A DNA stretch of 64,000 bases. It comes from Pseudofabraea citricarpa. Its lineage: Eukaryota; Ascomycota; Leotiomycetes; Helotiales; Dermateaceae. The first letter of the stretch is position 1, and every line of letters begins with the position of its first letter. A program made the translations under genes and the position numbers. Below the pieces are notes generated by a model. The model did not search any database and was not told the origin of the DNA. It saw nothing but the letters and a program-made list of their open reading frames with translations. Below are positions 51,624-64,000 of this stretch, in pieces. The stretch spans positions 1,736,001 to 1,800,000 of the forward strand of contig JAPWGK010000003.1 of NCBI GenBank assembly GCA_029641185.1. Reading direction: 5' to 3'.

Positions 51624-52786
51624 TCACTCCGCTGGTTCAGTCTTCTTGAAAACTCTTAAACTGATATTAGCACTTTCTCTTCCATAACATGATATGATGA
51701 TACTTACAGATGGCTCTCGTAGAATTTTAGCATCTACTCGATAAGTTAGCAGATACTCTTGTAAGGAGCAAAGGGAAGCATTACCCTTTGTGGACATCTC
51801 TTGTACACTTGGTGGAGTGGGTGTTGAGACTTCAATCCATTTTTCCAGGTTAAATAAACCACGACCTTGCCCTCGCCTCCTTCACAGGCATCAATGCCAA
51901 TCACCTCATCCTCCCAATTGCCTTTCGGTGGGACAAACCTTTCTTCTTTTGCGCTTGCTGGCGGTGATGCTGATGTTGGAGTTGCAGTCTCCTTCTTGGC
52001 TTTCTTTGCAGAAGCAGTGCCATTTGATTGACGGCCCCTCTTTCTCTTTGGAGCTGCTTCGATCTCCGCCTTTTTTGTATTGTAATCCTCGATAAGCTCC
52101 TCTCTGTCACCATGTTTCTCGAAATAAGCCAAGACCATATCAGTTGCCGTTTCCCTGTATTGTTAAGATTAGTAAGGGGATTGAGACGGGAATTACAGAA
52201 AACCAACATCAAGTTTGCCTCTGGCTCCCATGTTCTATCGGAGGCCTTGTTGTAACCTTCCCATTTGACTTCGAATAGGAGTTCGCCAGTCTGTGCCATA
52301 TTAGTCACCAAACTTGAGGTATGGGTAAGAGCAAGCTTACTTCTGCGTCCACAATGTGGTTTCTGATTTCCTCGACGACAAATCTGTACACGACAATAAG
52401 CACTACAGTAAAGAAGAGCTGGGCAGATTTGTTCGTACACATCTTCATCCAAACCTTCCTCTTCTTCCTCGTCGGACTCCACCTTCATCTCCTCTTCTTC
52501 CTCCGGCTCTTCCTCTGGTTCTTCCACCTTTGGCTGTGCCTTCTTTGGTCTGCCCTTTGACTTGGCCGGGGCCTTCGGTGTAACTTTGGGCGGCGTAACC
52601 TTGGGAGGCGCCTTGATTTCAGGTTCGGTCATCTCCACATCGGAGGACGCAGAGGATTCGTCTTCGCTGATTTCTAACATGAATGTAAGCGCATATTCAA
52701 GTGAGGCTCCAAAGAGGACTTGGAGTCAATGTTCGTGAGGTATGCAGTATGAAAGCGCGTTCGAGAAACTACTTACGCGGAGGCAT
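51624..52786 (-). CDS. Heterochromatin protein 1 (chromo plus chromoshadow domain)
   Basis: Seven exons (52786-52777, 52673-52439, 52383-52341, 52290-52208, 52154-51785, 51733-51708, 51654-51624) sum to 265 codons. An N-terminal tail rich in Pro/Lys then Glu precedes the chromodomain (FVVEEIRNHIVDAE, then LLFEVKWEGYNKASDRTWEP, about residues 83-125) with the aromatic cage residues. A basic hinge (PKRKRGRQSNGT, SAKKAKK) and the chromoshadow domain (NWEDEVIGIDA, VVVYLTWKNG, RCPQRMLKFYESHLVF) follow. It binds H3K9-methylated nucleosomes and dimerises to build heterochromatin. Exon 1 is only 10 nt, coding MPP and one base. Homologues are HP1/HepA in fungi and Swi6 in fission yeast. Confidence 0.92.
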
Positions 52787-53370
52787 GTTGACTGTTCAGG
52801 TTATTGTCACAGCGATTTGAGTGAATGTGAGGTGAAGAGATGCGCCGGATAGCTGACGAGAGCGCAAAAGCTCAATGGAAGACGCGTGTGAAGCCGGCTG
52901 ATACTGCAATGGAATGCGAAGATATGAAAGCGATGCTTTCTGTGATGCAGTCGTGGTTGTGAATGCGACCGATTGTTAAAGACGAGGCTGGTTGTGGAGA
53001 AAAGACGCGATCGACTTGTCGCGCTCAATTGACGTGGGCTAGAAATGACCACGTGATTAGGCGCTCAAAAGAGTAGGGGGGCATGGGACTGATTCGTCAA
53101 CAGGAGCTTGCATGATATTCTCAATGGAAACATATGGGTTTTGCACCTATTTTGAATGATTCTAACATTTTAAACTTGATCTTTTATTTACAGAAGTTGC
53201 GAGAACTTCAAGATTCAGCACCGAAATATGTATCTCTCAACATCAAAGATGGCACCTGAATAAGTCTATCCCTGTCTAATTCGAGGCTCTAGGGAAAACA
53301 AGTTTATCAAGTTTCGATATCCAGTGTACCATTAAACCAAGCGGGTTCTCTTGGAGCAGGACCTCTGTCA

Positions 53371-53403
<33 letters not shown>

Positions 53404-56400
53404 CACAAAGCGAAGAGCGACATGAGACCTTCTTATTATTACCTCTGCACGCTGTGACGGAAATATTTTGAACGGATTTATTGGTATGCTTAGACGCATT
53501 AAAACTGTCTCAATCCAACTGAATTTTGTCTGCAGGGTGATTGGGTCATAAGAATACGTATATCGGTTTCGGAAGGCATACAAAGCATATATTTCGAGTT
53601 CTTAATCCTTTTGTGGGAACTTTCCGATCCCTTCGACCCCCTTTGTCGTTTCTTGGGTCTAACTGTCTTACCACAATATACTTTCAGGCAGTTCTCTATT
53701 TATGTCAGCTAAAAGTCAAATAGGGATCTTGTCAAATTTGTCTTCGACAGATTGTTCTGAAAGAAAGAGTTAAGCGACACTAGCCCAAGACTTTCAACGT
53801 TTCTTAGAATGGGCAGAAAGATACATAAAAGAAGCTCGAGAACCTCATAAGTATCTCCATGGACGTATGAAGATGTGGTGAGATGCTCAATTTTGGGACA
53901 AGAAGTTCAGGCAATGACAATGGATCCATGAATAAGGTAACACAGAAATCCCTGTAATTCTTCCCAGCATTCTATCCAGAGTGTTCTAACCATACAAATC
54001 ATCAGTGTGTGACTAAAAATGTCTCCTTATGCGAGTACCATGACTTGAAAATACCTTGGCCTTCTTCACTGCATGACCTAACCCCTCCCTGGAGCTTCAT
54101 TAGTCTATTGGATTTGGTAACTATTCACTCAAGTCATTCAAGCACGAGAAAACATGTTGTGTTAAATATGCTAGGTACGAAGTATCTAAACATTCGTAGA
54201 AGTTTTTGGGAATTTAAGAGGGATTCTTCTCACGTAAGTTCAGCCACAGAATTCTTCCCTGCCAAAGTTGTAGTGAACCAATATAAATAGAATGCTTCCG
54301 GTCTTGTCACTGCGCTCTAAACACACGAACCCCCGCAAACCTTGGCGATAGGACATCAATCTCCTGCATCAGTCAAGCATAATTGCAAAATCAGATTCCT
54401 TTCTTGGCCATGTGTCAAAAACAGGAGTCTCTGTGAACACCAAGAATATGTGATTGCGCTCTTTTGCCGTGCTTATGAGGCGTTCATTTCGTGCAATTTG
54501 AGATTCTATGTGGAGAGGTTGAGAGAAGTATTTTCAAAATCTGGAATTACCTGAATAATTTTACAGTAGAGTCAACGGAGAAGAAACTATGTTCCCTACA
54601 GTTGTCTTCACTGAAGATGTAGACCAGCGATGCATAACCCCACCATCGAGTAACAAGACGGGAAGGGTTAGGCCGGCTCGGGAACCACGTCTCCGGTCAA
54701 TTCAAGAAAGTTGGAAGCAAATACGAAAATACGTTCGCAATTGATGGGACTTGTATGTTTGATTTTGGGATTGAAAAAACATCCAAGTTGAGCATCTCTT
54801 CAGCCTCTTGAATCTTGGTCGCCTTTTAAAAAAATTTGTTGTGAAAACCCCATCAATATATGGGATACAAAGCACAATGCCAGCTTGTACGAAGCATCTC
54901 GATTAAGAAGAGCAGCCATAATATTAGACCAAGCGCCACTAAATTCTAAGGGCTTTGAGTTTCTACCCCAATACTATTATGGGCTTGGTTCGGATAACCT
55001 TGATCCGACGCCTCGTTCTGGGGGACTCTGACTACCAAGACTCTCGATGCAAAAAGTCAGCACCGCTCAGATGCAGAAGCTTCCGTAGCTAGAGAATGCA
55101 AGATCTGGCCATTAGATTACAGTACAGAAGAATAGAAGATTCTCTACCTCTTCGAAGCCGCTTTGCAGGAGTATTTTCAAAAGCCCATAGCTAAACCATA
55201 AGCAAAGCACTTGCGGTGGGTTGTTAATGACAGTCTTAGGCATTCTTCAAGGGATTCACATCGAAGTTCTTTGATGGTGGAGGTGGCTGAGCAAAGGGAT
55301 ACCTGATCTTCCGAAGCGATAGAAACATTCTGCATTGACTCGCTTAGGTAATCACCAAGGGCCCTAAGCTCGGCGACAGAAGAAACACCCTCATAATTGA
55401 CGCAAGATGAACTTTCATCTTGGCAGCCTTATAAGAACAACAGCTCGTCCATCTTCTGCGCATTAACTGCCTGCAGTGAACCGCCGTTCGAGCTCTCGAG
55501 GACCTCCGACAACACTGAACCACCGATCCAATCCCCACTGAAGCAATCAGCCGCGGCCTCTACGATCTATGCGACTGCAATAGACCTTGACGCGCATGGC
55601 ATTTAGCGACACCCTTTCGAGCTCAAGCTTAAGATATCCAGGATATGAAATGGAGGAAGGTCCCCAGGCTCGCAAGCAATCGTGGAATGGCTTATGCCGC
55701 GAATACATGCAATACCATACTGGGTTTTGAGAGCCATCAAGACGCCATCCATGTGGGACGGAGCAGATTGTTGGGCCATCACGGACGAGATGGAGCTAAG
55801 ATGTCAGGAAGTGGACGCGCATTGCGCAGCTGGGACTTTTGACGGCTTTGGATCTTCGAAGACCACCTCACCCATGCCTAGCGATTGCGAATTCGATCAA
55901 GTTCTCGTCGTCGACATATCGTCTCCGAGCTCCTACCGATATTGTCACCCGCGTCTTTCACAATCTTATCTGACAGTCCTTCACAGCAACGATGAAAAAT
56001 CTATGAACTCCTCAGCAAAGAGGGCTGCATAAGGATAAAGGACATTGCTGCGCACTCTCAGCCATAACGTTGCCAATGGGAAGGGAAAGCAATATAGTAA
56101 CTTGAACGGTACCATGTGGATTATGCGATGCCTTCACTTTTAGATAAGCTACCACCATCGACCACCGACATAGAACGAATCGTTCGTATTATTGACTTGT
56201 TTATCCTTGCAGCATGGCTCGTTTCCGTGGTCGGTTTCGTTGTCTACATCCAATTGATACTGCGCCTCAATTATAACGTTCAAAAACAATCACATCTGCC
56301 GGAGAACATATTCAAGACGCCATAAAACAACAAGTTCCTCGAAGATTCCAATGCCGACTACGTGTTGGCATTAAATCAAATTTCGATTTCGGTGAACGTG

Positions 56401-58379
56401 TACGTGTGCTTTCTTTCGACGCATGATAACCAATTGCCGGCGGTAATACTCCATGTACAAGCATCATCGATCAACCGAATTCAATGACCATACGATTGAA
56501 CGGGCCCCTCGGGCAGCATCTTTTTCAGCTGCGTCGTCAGAGCTGGATTACACTTATGTTGTTTGAGACACGCTACTTGACATTTCAGCACGCGGACTAC
56601 AACCTCAAATTTGCCATGCGAGAGGCAGTGGAAGCATTCTCTCATCGCTACGAAACAGAATGTTTCGAGGCTCAAATTGTTCCCTTGGCGATGCTAGCGA
56701 CTCAATAGCTACGCAAGCGTTTGACGAGGAGTAACAAAAGATACTAGGGGTTTTGAACGATTGAATGATGCCAGCCAAACATGGCTGCTCATCAGAACGA
56801 AACCAGAGCCTCCACCAAGAATACCGCAGTTTATTCGGATGAGATGTGTATTCATATCTGAGCTGAACTTGATTGCCACAGAGCAGTCTCTTCGAAGCCG
56901 GGGGATGTAAGCAAGCAAATTGCGATGGTGCCCATTTGCGACGAAACATGCCGACTAATGCACGGCATCTTTGATTCCGTGGCTTAGTCTCGCATAGTGG
57001 TGGTATCACGCCAGATCTTCAACTATCTTCCGCTGTTATCAATTGCTCAGCAGATTCGAGTCAGCAGAGCTTAGCACCATGAGGAAGTCCTCCATAGGTG
57101 TTCATCAAGGTAATGCTCAAATCTCTTCTTTGACCAATGCTGTTGAGATATTGTGTGCTGTCACGATTGCACTTAACAATTCATCTCAAGTCACTCTCTT
57201 CTAAAAATGGGTTGCCTCGGTAGTTCATGAATGATTTGAGTTTCTTAGTTTGCATGCAGGTTTGCTTCGGTGCGATTACATCAGTATCTGCGACAGAAGA
57301 ATTGCGACGCTTCGACCTGTTGTTGCTTGATACAGTAGTCTATAACGAGACAAACCTGTTTGGGACTTCAAGGTGGTGTTGCTAAAGACATGATCGAACA
57401 TAGCTAGGCCAATGACAGCCACTCAGTTCGGAAGCCTTTGTCAGCTCTATATGACTCGCATGAATGCATACCCGTGTGTTCCTGGCAGAAGGCCGTTCCC
57501 GCATTAAGTACTACGGTACTGCTGCAAACCTTGCCTTGAGTCGAGGCGTCGACAGTGGGGCGAACCACCTGCACCCTCCAGTCCATGGTCCAGGCACATT
57601 AAGCGAACAACTGAACAGTGCAAATACCGCAGGCTGTGCTACCAATTCTGGAACACAAAACAATCGTAGTCCGTCAGTGCGGCATCGACATGTCGGTATT
57701 CACGAGTCGGGTTGTCTTCAGAATGCTAGGGTCGGCAAGTGCTGTAGTATTGAATTTTGACCCCGGGGAATAGCATCCGGTCAACAAATAATGCCATGCC
57801 ATAGATCGACATAAACGCTTACACTATACCGACGTTGTATCATCTGGAATCCTCCCTAAGCCTTCTCTAAGCCTCTGGGCACCGTTGCTTGTTCTTGATA
57901 TGGGACGTCAGAGTGGCTCTGAGACTCCACGTCCAGCACGGCGATGGGCATTATGGAGATCTCCATTTATGCACATTTGGCCAGGGCCCCCAGATAGTTC
58001 CGGGTGGCGGAGAAATAAGGTATTAGCGCTCCCGCTCTTGGATGGTTGCCAAGACATGCCAAGTCCCTGAATTAAGTCTTGTTCTCAACTCTGCTCCACG
58101 AATATCGCAGTGTTACAACAACCGTTACCGCGGCTTCCTATGCACTGTTTGGGCAGGGATCGATCGTGTGAGTTGCGAATATCTCTCGATCTGATAGTAA
58201 AGATGCTGGTCCTTCTCGATGCTTGTCAAAAGACCGCTGCGTGATAAGTTAGCCTCCACTCTCCTCATTATTTATCTGATCCGTCTGGTCATTTTCATTT
58301 GGTCTGTCTATTCCGAATCTTGTTTTCCTCTTGCTGTATCTGAGGTCTTTCTATTTCCGGTGTCTAGCATATCTTCACA
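52787..58379. other. Gene-poor 5.6-kb region with coding-like relics
   Basis: I could not call a gene. An A27-type run lies at about 53377-53403. Several stretches look faintly coding but do not connect: plus strand 55682-56032 (WAITDEMELRCQEVDAHCAA, CEFDQVLVVDISSP), 56116-56325 (one membrane segment, LFILAAWLVSVVGFVVYIQL) and 56484-56708 (HADYNLKFAMREAVEAFSHR). Their order on one strand suggests one or more decayed genes. No transposase, reverse transcriptase or terminal repeat was recognised. The last few hundred bases are the CT-rich promoter of the iron permease. Confidence 0.4.
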
Positions 58380-59981
58380 ATGTCGTCGATATGGCAAAAG
58401 TTCAAGACATCTGTGTCGCCTCCAAAGGCACCCATCATGGCTCATGCCCCTACACAGAGAGCTCTACGTAGAACGCCAACGCGGAAGATGATGGAAGGTG
58501 GGACAGTCGCCGGTCGACTTTCTTTTCTACCATTCAATACCACCTCAGATCCAGAAAAGGGAGAGCCCCCTGTTCTTGAAAGGGCCATCACAGACTCATC
58601 CTCCATATACACTGCAGAAGAGCGGCCTCCACCAGCGAAGCTTGGAATATTCGATAGAGTAACCCGGGCCGCTGGATCAAACTATGTGTTCCTTGGAATG
58701 CTGGTGATTGTGGCAGCGTGGGTTGTTTATGGAATCGTTGGCGGTACGGACGACACATGGCAGATTCTGATGCAAAATGCCAGTTCCATTCAAGTTTATG
58801 TGACAGATATTCTTCTATTGCGTCAACAGTCCAACAGCTGTCGGTCACTTCTGACGAACCTCGCCGAGATGCAGTCCCGCAATCTATCTTGTGAGCGCTT
58901 GATCCGCCAAATTCCCGATTGTGAGTGGATGGAAACACACAAGGAGGCTCCTCGACGGTTCATCACAGCAAATGGGAAACCTATCGAGGATGAAATGGAA
59001 GAGACTCTTCTGATAGAGATGCAGCAGCTGTCACGATGGAAGTATGTTTGGAGTCGTACGTGTCACTCGGTGGCCGTTGGTGTAGGCTCTCTGTATGCTT
59101 TTATATTCTACTGGGTTGGCATTTTCTTCTGGATTGGTATCGGACCGCTCTTCCAATTCAGTGATACCTGGCAATTGTACGTCAACACTGCTACAGCCTT
59201 AGCTCTTACCTTCACCAGTGTTTTCTTGCAGAACATCCAACAGCAACAGGAAGACAATCTTGAAAGGTCACTCGAGTATGCCACCAAGATCGATGCCGAA
59301 GTCGAAGAACATCTTCGAGAGCTGGCTGACGATACCAAGCCAAACCCAACCTTTGAAATTCCACCTCCAAAGCTTACTTGGGTTGAGAGAGCTATTGATT
59401 GGTTTGCTGAGATGATGGGATCGATGGTGGGCGTTACCATTACTCTGATTGTCACAGCTGTTTGGATCAGCGTCGGACATCTCCTCGACTACAGCGACAA
59501 CTGGTGGTTGATCATCGGTACATTCACTGGACTTGTTGGCTTCATTGATGGCTTTGTTCTTCGCAACGTCTACGCCCGAGAAGCAGTCATTGTCAATGCT
59601 GAGTTTCGCAACATCCTCGTTGCCGATGAGCGGATCTTTGACCTACTTAACCTACCTCACCCACAGATGCCCGCACCCAAGAAGCGATCCATCTCAACAC
59701 GATTCAGCGGTGCCGCTGGTGACTTCTGTGCTCTCAATGGTACAACCGTCGGCTCTGTGGCTCTGGTATTCATCTTAATCGCCATCGCTTCTGGCATGCG
59801 ATGGTCAGTCACTGGTCAACTCCTTTGCAATACGCCAACCATGATCATTGAGGGTTTCTTGCTCTTGATCCTCATCCAAGCTCACAACATTGCCAATAAC
59901 GAAAGAGGCCGCGAATTCAGTGGTATTCTCAAGCGCCGGCTTGTGCTAAACCAATATGTCCTTAACCTGCAGCAGGTCTGA
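58380..59981 (+). CDS. Low-affinity iron permease (Fet4-like)
   Basis: A single exon of 533 codons. The protein has about six to eight membrane segments in two related halves: a first pair near FLGMLVIVAAWVVYGIVGGT and a second repeat near GVTITLIVTAVWISVGHLLD. The conserved family pattern recurs (DTWQ/DNWWLIIGT, FLQNIQQQQEDN/FVLRNVYAREA). This matches the fungal low-affinity iron permease family, which carries Fe(II) and also Cu and Zn across the plasma membrane when metal is ample. The N-terminus is cytoplasmic and Ser/Thr-rich. It lies near the zinc transporter, but no shared control is visible. Confidence 0.88.
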   Translation: MSSIWQKFKTSVSPPKAPIMAHAPTQRALRRTPTRKMMEGGTVAGRLSFLPFNTTSDPEKGEPPVLERAITDSSSIYTAEERPPPAKLGIFDRVTRAAGSNYVFLGMLVIVAAWVVYGIVGGTDDTWQILMQNASSIQVYVTDILLLRQQSNSCRSLLTNLAEMQSRNLSCERLIRQIPDCEWMETHKEAPRRFITANGKPIEDEMEETLLIEMQQLSRWKYVWSRTCHSVAVGVGSLYAFIFYWVGIFFWIGIGPLFQFSDTWQLYVNTATALALTFTSVFLQNIQQQQEDNLERSLEYATKIDAEVEEHLRELADDTKPNPTFEIPPPKLTWVERAIDWFAEMMGSMVGVTITLIVTAVWISVGHLLDYSDNWWLIIGTFTGLVGFIDGFVLRNVYAREAVIVNAEFRNILVADERIFDLLNLPHPQMPAPKKRSISTRFSGAAGDFCALNGTTVGSVALVFILIAIASGMRWSVTGQLLCNTPTMIIEGFLLLILIQAHNIANNERGREFSGILKRRLVLNQYVLNLQQV

Positions 59982-60518
59982 GATGTCAGGGCTGTGGGAT
60001 AGCATTCATGATTTTAATGACTTTCTTTAATCGGAGTACCTGGCTTCACAGTACCTGTGTCACTTCAGACGTAGAGGGCAGGAAGTCCCTTGTATACATA
60101 ATCTTTATTTGGGGGCGCAGGGCGTTTCGAATACTGTCGCCGCTAGGAAACTTATTACGTTCTTTAAATAAACGCAAATCAATACATCATCACATTCTTT
60201 TTATTCTCCTCTGTTGTTTCTGTGGTATGGTGTGGTTGTAGAGTGAGTGGTGTTGCACTGCTGGCTTTATTTTGGTCTGATCCAGTCTTAGTACTGTCTT
60301 ATTGCTCTTCAACCTGTGTTTCATGGCACGTAAGCCAACGTGCTTAATTAAGCCGAGGATGATATGGCTTGAATCTTGCGAGTTGTTTGACTATGACTAA
60401 CAAAGCTACGATTGCAGGAACCGAGGCAATCAAGAAGAAACACCGTAGTACATTTGAATCTAATATTCCGATGGCTAATAGTATAGTCCCTCAGACTCTC
60501 GTCTCATCTCTAGATCTC
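59982..60518. other. Intergenic, convergent 3' ends
   Basis: This holds the 3' flanks of the iron permease and the zinc transporter. No gene was seen. Confidence 0.5.
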
Positions 60519-62462
60519 TCACCCGCAGCACGTTAATCCCTCACACCTCACCCCACAGACAATATTACACTCCTTCTCCGTAACTCTTCTCCGCAGCGTG
60601 CTGTTCTCCCCGGTGACACCACCATCGGTAACTCCTCCAGCACCAACACCAACACCCCCTGGACCCGCGAGTTCGGGCTGCAGCGTAACGGAGTGTATCC
60701 CGTACGCGTGCAAGCACTCGCCAATCAGCTTGGCCTTGCTCATAAACGCACTCAGCGTCGAGTCGGTCGTCACGACATGCACGCTCGCGAGGGCCACTTT
60801 CTGGTTCAGCCTCCACACGTGCAGTTCGTGAATAGACGAGACGCCGCCGACTTTCTCGATGTCATGCTTCACATCCTCGAGGTTCAATCCCAAGGGGACG
60901 CTTTCAAGAAGGATTGTTCCAGAATTTTTGACTGTGCATCTCCTCTTTAGCCTTCCCTCTTTTTTCTTTCTTTCTTTCTTTCTTTCTTTTGGAGAAAACT
61001 TACTGATGGGAATGGCCGTCGCGAGGATCAGCAGCGAAATGGCCATACTGACACCGGGATCCGCATAGAACCGGCCGTCGAACTTGGCCTGCCAGATGAC
61101 GACGCCGGCTATCATGACGCCGATGTTGTTGATAGCATCGCCCACGACGTGGATCAGCGCGGCCAGCATGCCCAGGTCGCGCCCCGTCTTGGACACCAGC
61201 GTCGTCAGGTGCCGGTGGTCTTCGTGCGAGGATTTTAAGGGCGTGAGCGCTGTTTTGGTTTGCGTGTCCAGCGTGATGCTGGTTGGGATAGGATGCACTT
61301 CTAATGCATGCCCGTGTACCCCTTCTTCTTCGTGGGCATGAGCGTGAGCGTGCGAGTGTTCGTGCCCTGTTGTATGCGCCTGCCCATAACCATCTAGTTC
61401 GTGCTCTTCCTCGCCGCCGTGGTCGTGGTCGTGCTCTCCATGATCGTGGCCGTGGCCGTGGCTGTGTCCTCCGTGGTCGTGGTCATGCTCTATCAAGAAA
61501 TCCACTCATCAGACAGATGCTCTGAACTGTTCGACTCGAATCATGGGAGAGGGGACTTACCGTGCAGAAATACACCACATACGATGTTCAACGCCAGTCC
61601 GACGCCGCCGACGATGAGAACCAATTCGGGTTTGTCAATTCCTTTTTCAATCGATATCTAATCAGCCATGCTCTCTTCTTATTTGATGTTTTGCTTTCTT
61701 TTTCTTTTTACATGAATTGTGAATTGGATTTGACGGGCGTGGTGAGGCTGTATACGTACTTTCGAGAGACACGAAACGCTCAATGGACTGCAGGAAGATG
61801 CTGATTCCCAGCGCGAGCAGGAAGACGCCGTTGAAGAAGGCGCCCAGCATCTGGAGGCGCTGCCAGCCAAAGGAGAGGTTCTCGGGTGAACTGGGCCGTT
61901 CGGAGATCTATGTAGTTATGGTTAGTTATTTTCTTTCTCTTTTTTCTTTCTCTTGTGGTGATTTAGGAGATTGGGAAGGGATGAAGTAAAGAGAAGGGGA
62001 ATAACGAGAAACAGTGAGAGAAAATACCTTTAATGCAGCAAGAGCGACGATGAACCCCACGAGGTCATTGAGCTTGATCCCGAATAAAAATTAGCAAAAT
62101 ATCTCATCTGGGTAAGGTAGCTAAAGTAGGTATGCATGCGCCCGTGAGAGGATAGACGGATTTGGTTCCTGTTCATGTAACTCACATAATGGAACGCATC
62201 TGCGATGAGTGCTAAGGAGCGGGTATAGAATCCCACTATACGGAAATAGCAATCAGTTATTGAAGCATAGTACTTTATTACAATCGAGCAGTGCTGTTGA
62301 TAAATCATGTAGTGCGGGGTAGAAAGGATCGGTATAGGTACTGTACATACCAGAGATCTCGGCTACGAAGAACGAAGAGGAGATGCCGATGATGAGCATT
62401 AGCCTCTGCGACTTGGAGAGGTGGAATCGTCCATGCTGATGCTGATGTGCGTGAGAAGGCAT
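60519..62462 (-). CDS. CDF zinc transporter (Zrc1/Cot1-like)
   Basis: Seven exons (62462-62351, 62235-62186, 62072-62028, 61907-61760, 61641-61561, 61489-61004, 60931-60519) sum to 444 codons. Six membrane segments carry the HxxxD sites: LIADAFHYLNDL in TM2, formed only across an exon joint, and ALIHVVGDAINNIGV in TM5. Between TM4 and TM5 is the histidine-rich loop (HDHDHGGHSHGHGHDHG, then HEHSHAHAHAHEEE). The cytoplasmic C-domain has LLESVPLGLNLEDVKHDI and IHELHVWRLNQKVALASVHV. It exchanges protons for Zn(II) to load the vacuole and protect against zinc. A (CTTT)n tract sits in the last intron (about 60965-60990). Confidence 0.93.
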
Positions 62463-64000
62463 TTTTCTTTCTTTTCCTTTCCTCTCTTCTTTCCTCTGGA
62501 TGTGAAATAAAGAAAGAAGGGTTCGAGATAAGAATTAAATGTTTCGATCCCGAGGGCGTTTGTAGATGGTACGAGACCCCACCTTTATTAACGTAGAAGG
62601 TAGGTAGCTATGCAATGGTATGGTGGTACCATATGGGAAAGTTAATGCTGCTGTCGTGCTGCGTTACGCGACTAATGTCATGAAGGGATGATTAGCACAA
62701 GATATGCAAGCATGTGCATGTGCATGTGCTCTACTTTACTATACCTGTACTATTTTTTTGTGGATGTACACACTCAAGTACCGAGTCGTCCTCTACAGTA
62801 CCAGTACCAGGCAGGCAGAAAGAAAAACAAAACGTACGTATGTTGGTTAGCTACCTACCGAGAAGGATTCATCATCATCGCCCCTCCAAAAGCAATCGAG
62901 AGGTAACATTGGATTAAGCATTGAACATCTCCCCACTTTAATCCCCAGCATGAGCAACTGCTGTAACCTGAGCATTTTAGTGTTTTAGCGAATGTTTGGG
63001 GAAGGGAGATCTTGTGCTGTCCTCCATAAGCGACGGCGACAAGTCATGGGTTCCTGGCTAATCTGAGGAGAGGCTCTGGGCCTTTTGTCGCTCGTCTGTG
63101 CTAGAGCTTCGAGACGACGAGGTTGGAAGCTAGAAGGGGGGAGAGGGAAGTTTTTGCCCGTCGTGTCTGCGGCATTGGCATTGGCACAATTGGTACAAAC
63201 CTTCTTTTTCTTTGGGCTCCGTGCTGGAGTGTTGGAGCGTAGCATGTTTGGTTGGGGCCCAGAGAAAGAAGCAATGAGATTGAGGGGAGGGAGAGCGTGC
63301 GCCGTGGCGTGCATGAATCGGCCACTTGGCATCTGGAGCTCTGGAGCTCTGTGCTCTGGACCTGTAACAAGATGGACAAGAGTCAAGACAAGCGACGAGC
63401 AATGCTTAAAAAAAGCCCTCATCTCCCAAAACTACCCGTCTCCCCCCAAAACCAAAAAATATACTAAACTCGGCACCACATTCCCCTTTCCCCGAATTTC
63501 AGTCCCATAATGTAGATTCTGTCGAGACTTTGGTACTCTGAAGTGAAGCGAGGCCAAGGACGTGCCTCGTTTCGTTTCGACCTGCTTGTCCATACAGTAG
63601 CACACGTAGCTTGCTTGCCCGCCATGCCATGCTGACAGCAGTCTTTGTCACTCACTTGCTCCTACAGTAGCAGCCACCTACCACGGTACCAGCGTCACAT
63701 TGTTCTTTTTTCTCGCCTTCTCTCTTCAGGGTTCGGCGCGAAACCGATCTGCGTTTTCCATTTTTTGCTTTTCTGACAGTTGCGGTGCCAGTGGCACGGC
63801 ATGATTGCAATTGGGCGGCTGCCCATTTGATCATGGCCCTGTGAAACCCGCCTGGGATCTGCTTCGTCCTGGTTGCTGGTATTCGAGTGCTTGGTGCTTG
63901 GTGCGGATGAAGTCATAGCTACCTTACCGCACAGTAACAGTACAGTACTGTACACAGCTAGCGTGTATGAAGGAGAAGGAGAAGGAGGCAGAACAAGAAG
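62463..64000. other. Intergenic, promoter of the zinc transporter
   Basis: No gene is supported. The stretch has CT- and GA-rich pieces and short repeats such as CATGTGCATGTG (about 62708-62732). Overlapping ORFs at 62985-63510 on both strands are low complexity and have no domain. The window ends in GAAGGAGAAGGAGAAGG. Confidence 0.45.

Noticed and set aside
62985..63510. Overlapping ORFs on both strands near the right end
   Set aside because: Low complexity, no domain, and frames open on both strands at once.

Overview
This window is chromosomal DNA of a filamentous ascomycete (Pezizomycotina; possibly a leotiomycete, which is inference). The reasons are short 48-85 bp introns with GTRNGT donors and CTRAY branch points, Zn2Cys6 and other fungal-specific regulators, a CDF zinc transporter, a low-affinity iron permease, HP1, UstYa-like (DUF3328) proteins and PAN-domain secreted proteins. 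Nothing looks bacterial or viral. Most gene models below were spliced by hand, and for nearly all of them the exon lengths add up to an intact reading frame.

Layout. 0-5 kb: the 5' end of a Hul4/Ube3A-like ubiquitin ligase, an intact stand-alone glycinamide ribonucleotide synthetase (GARS) and a decayed tandem copy of it. 6.5-14.4 kb: a mitochondrial alpha/beta-hydrolase-like protein that seems to lack its nucleophile, a GT32-type glycosyltransferase and a histidine phosphatase, separated by long intergenic DNA. 15.0-16.3 kb: a 464-bp MITE flanked by TA, and an intron-containing tRNA. 16.9-20.7 kb: a transcription-factor-like protein and a 2EXR/F-box-like protein. 21.2-27.6 kb: three neighbouring secreted, cysteine-rich PAN-type proteins, one of them frameshifted. 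28-33 kb: a glutathione S-transferase, an integral-membrane acyltransferase and a sucrose-type MFS transporter.

33.7-46.9 kb is the most interesting part. It holds five UstYa/UstYa-like genes (one with its HxxHC histidines lost), an aldo-keto reductase with an apparent signal peptide, a Zn2Cys6 activator, and a small secreted precursor made of 13 tandem copies of a 13-residue peptide (NIVGGSPKVVEER), followed after a spliced intron by a Lys-Arg site and a short CxC...CxC tail. UstYa oxidases, a Kex2-type repeat precursor and a pathway regulator together are the signature of a fungal RiPP (dikaritin-like) cluster. The repeat has no aromatic residue and the cysteine tail is unusual, so any product would differ from ustiloxin, phomopsin or asperipin types. 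The cluster assignment is inference.

47.3-64 kb returns to conserved genes: a PAQR/Izh receptor, a BTB protein, HP1, the Fet4-type iron permease and the Zrc1-type zinc transporter. About 5.5 kb (52.8-58.4 kb) contains only scattered coding-like relics. Three metal or lipid homeostasis genes (Izh, Fet4, Zrc1) flank the right side, but nothing shows that they are co-regulated.
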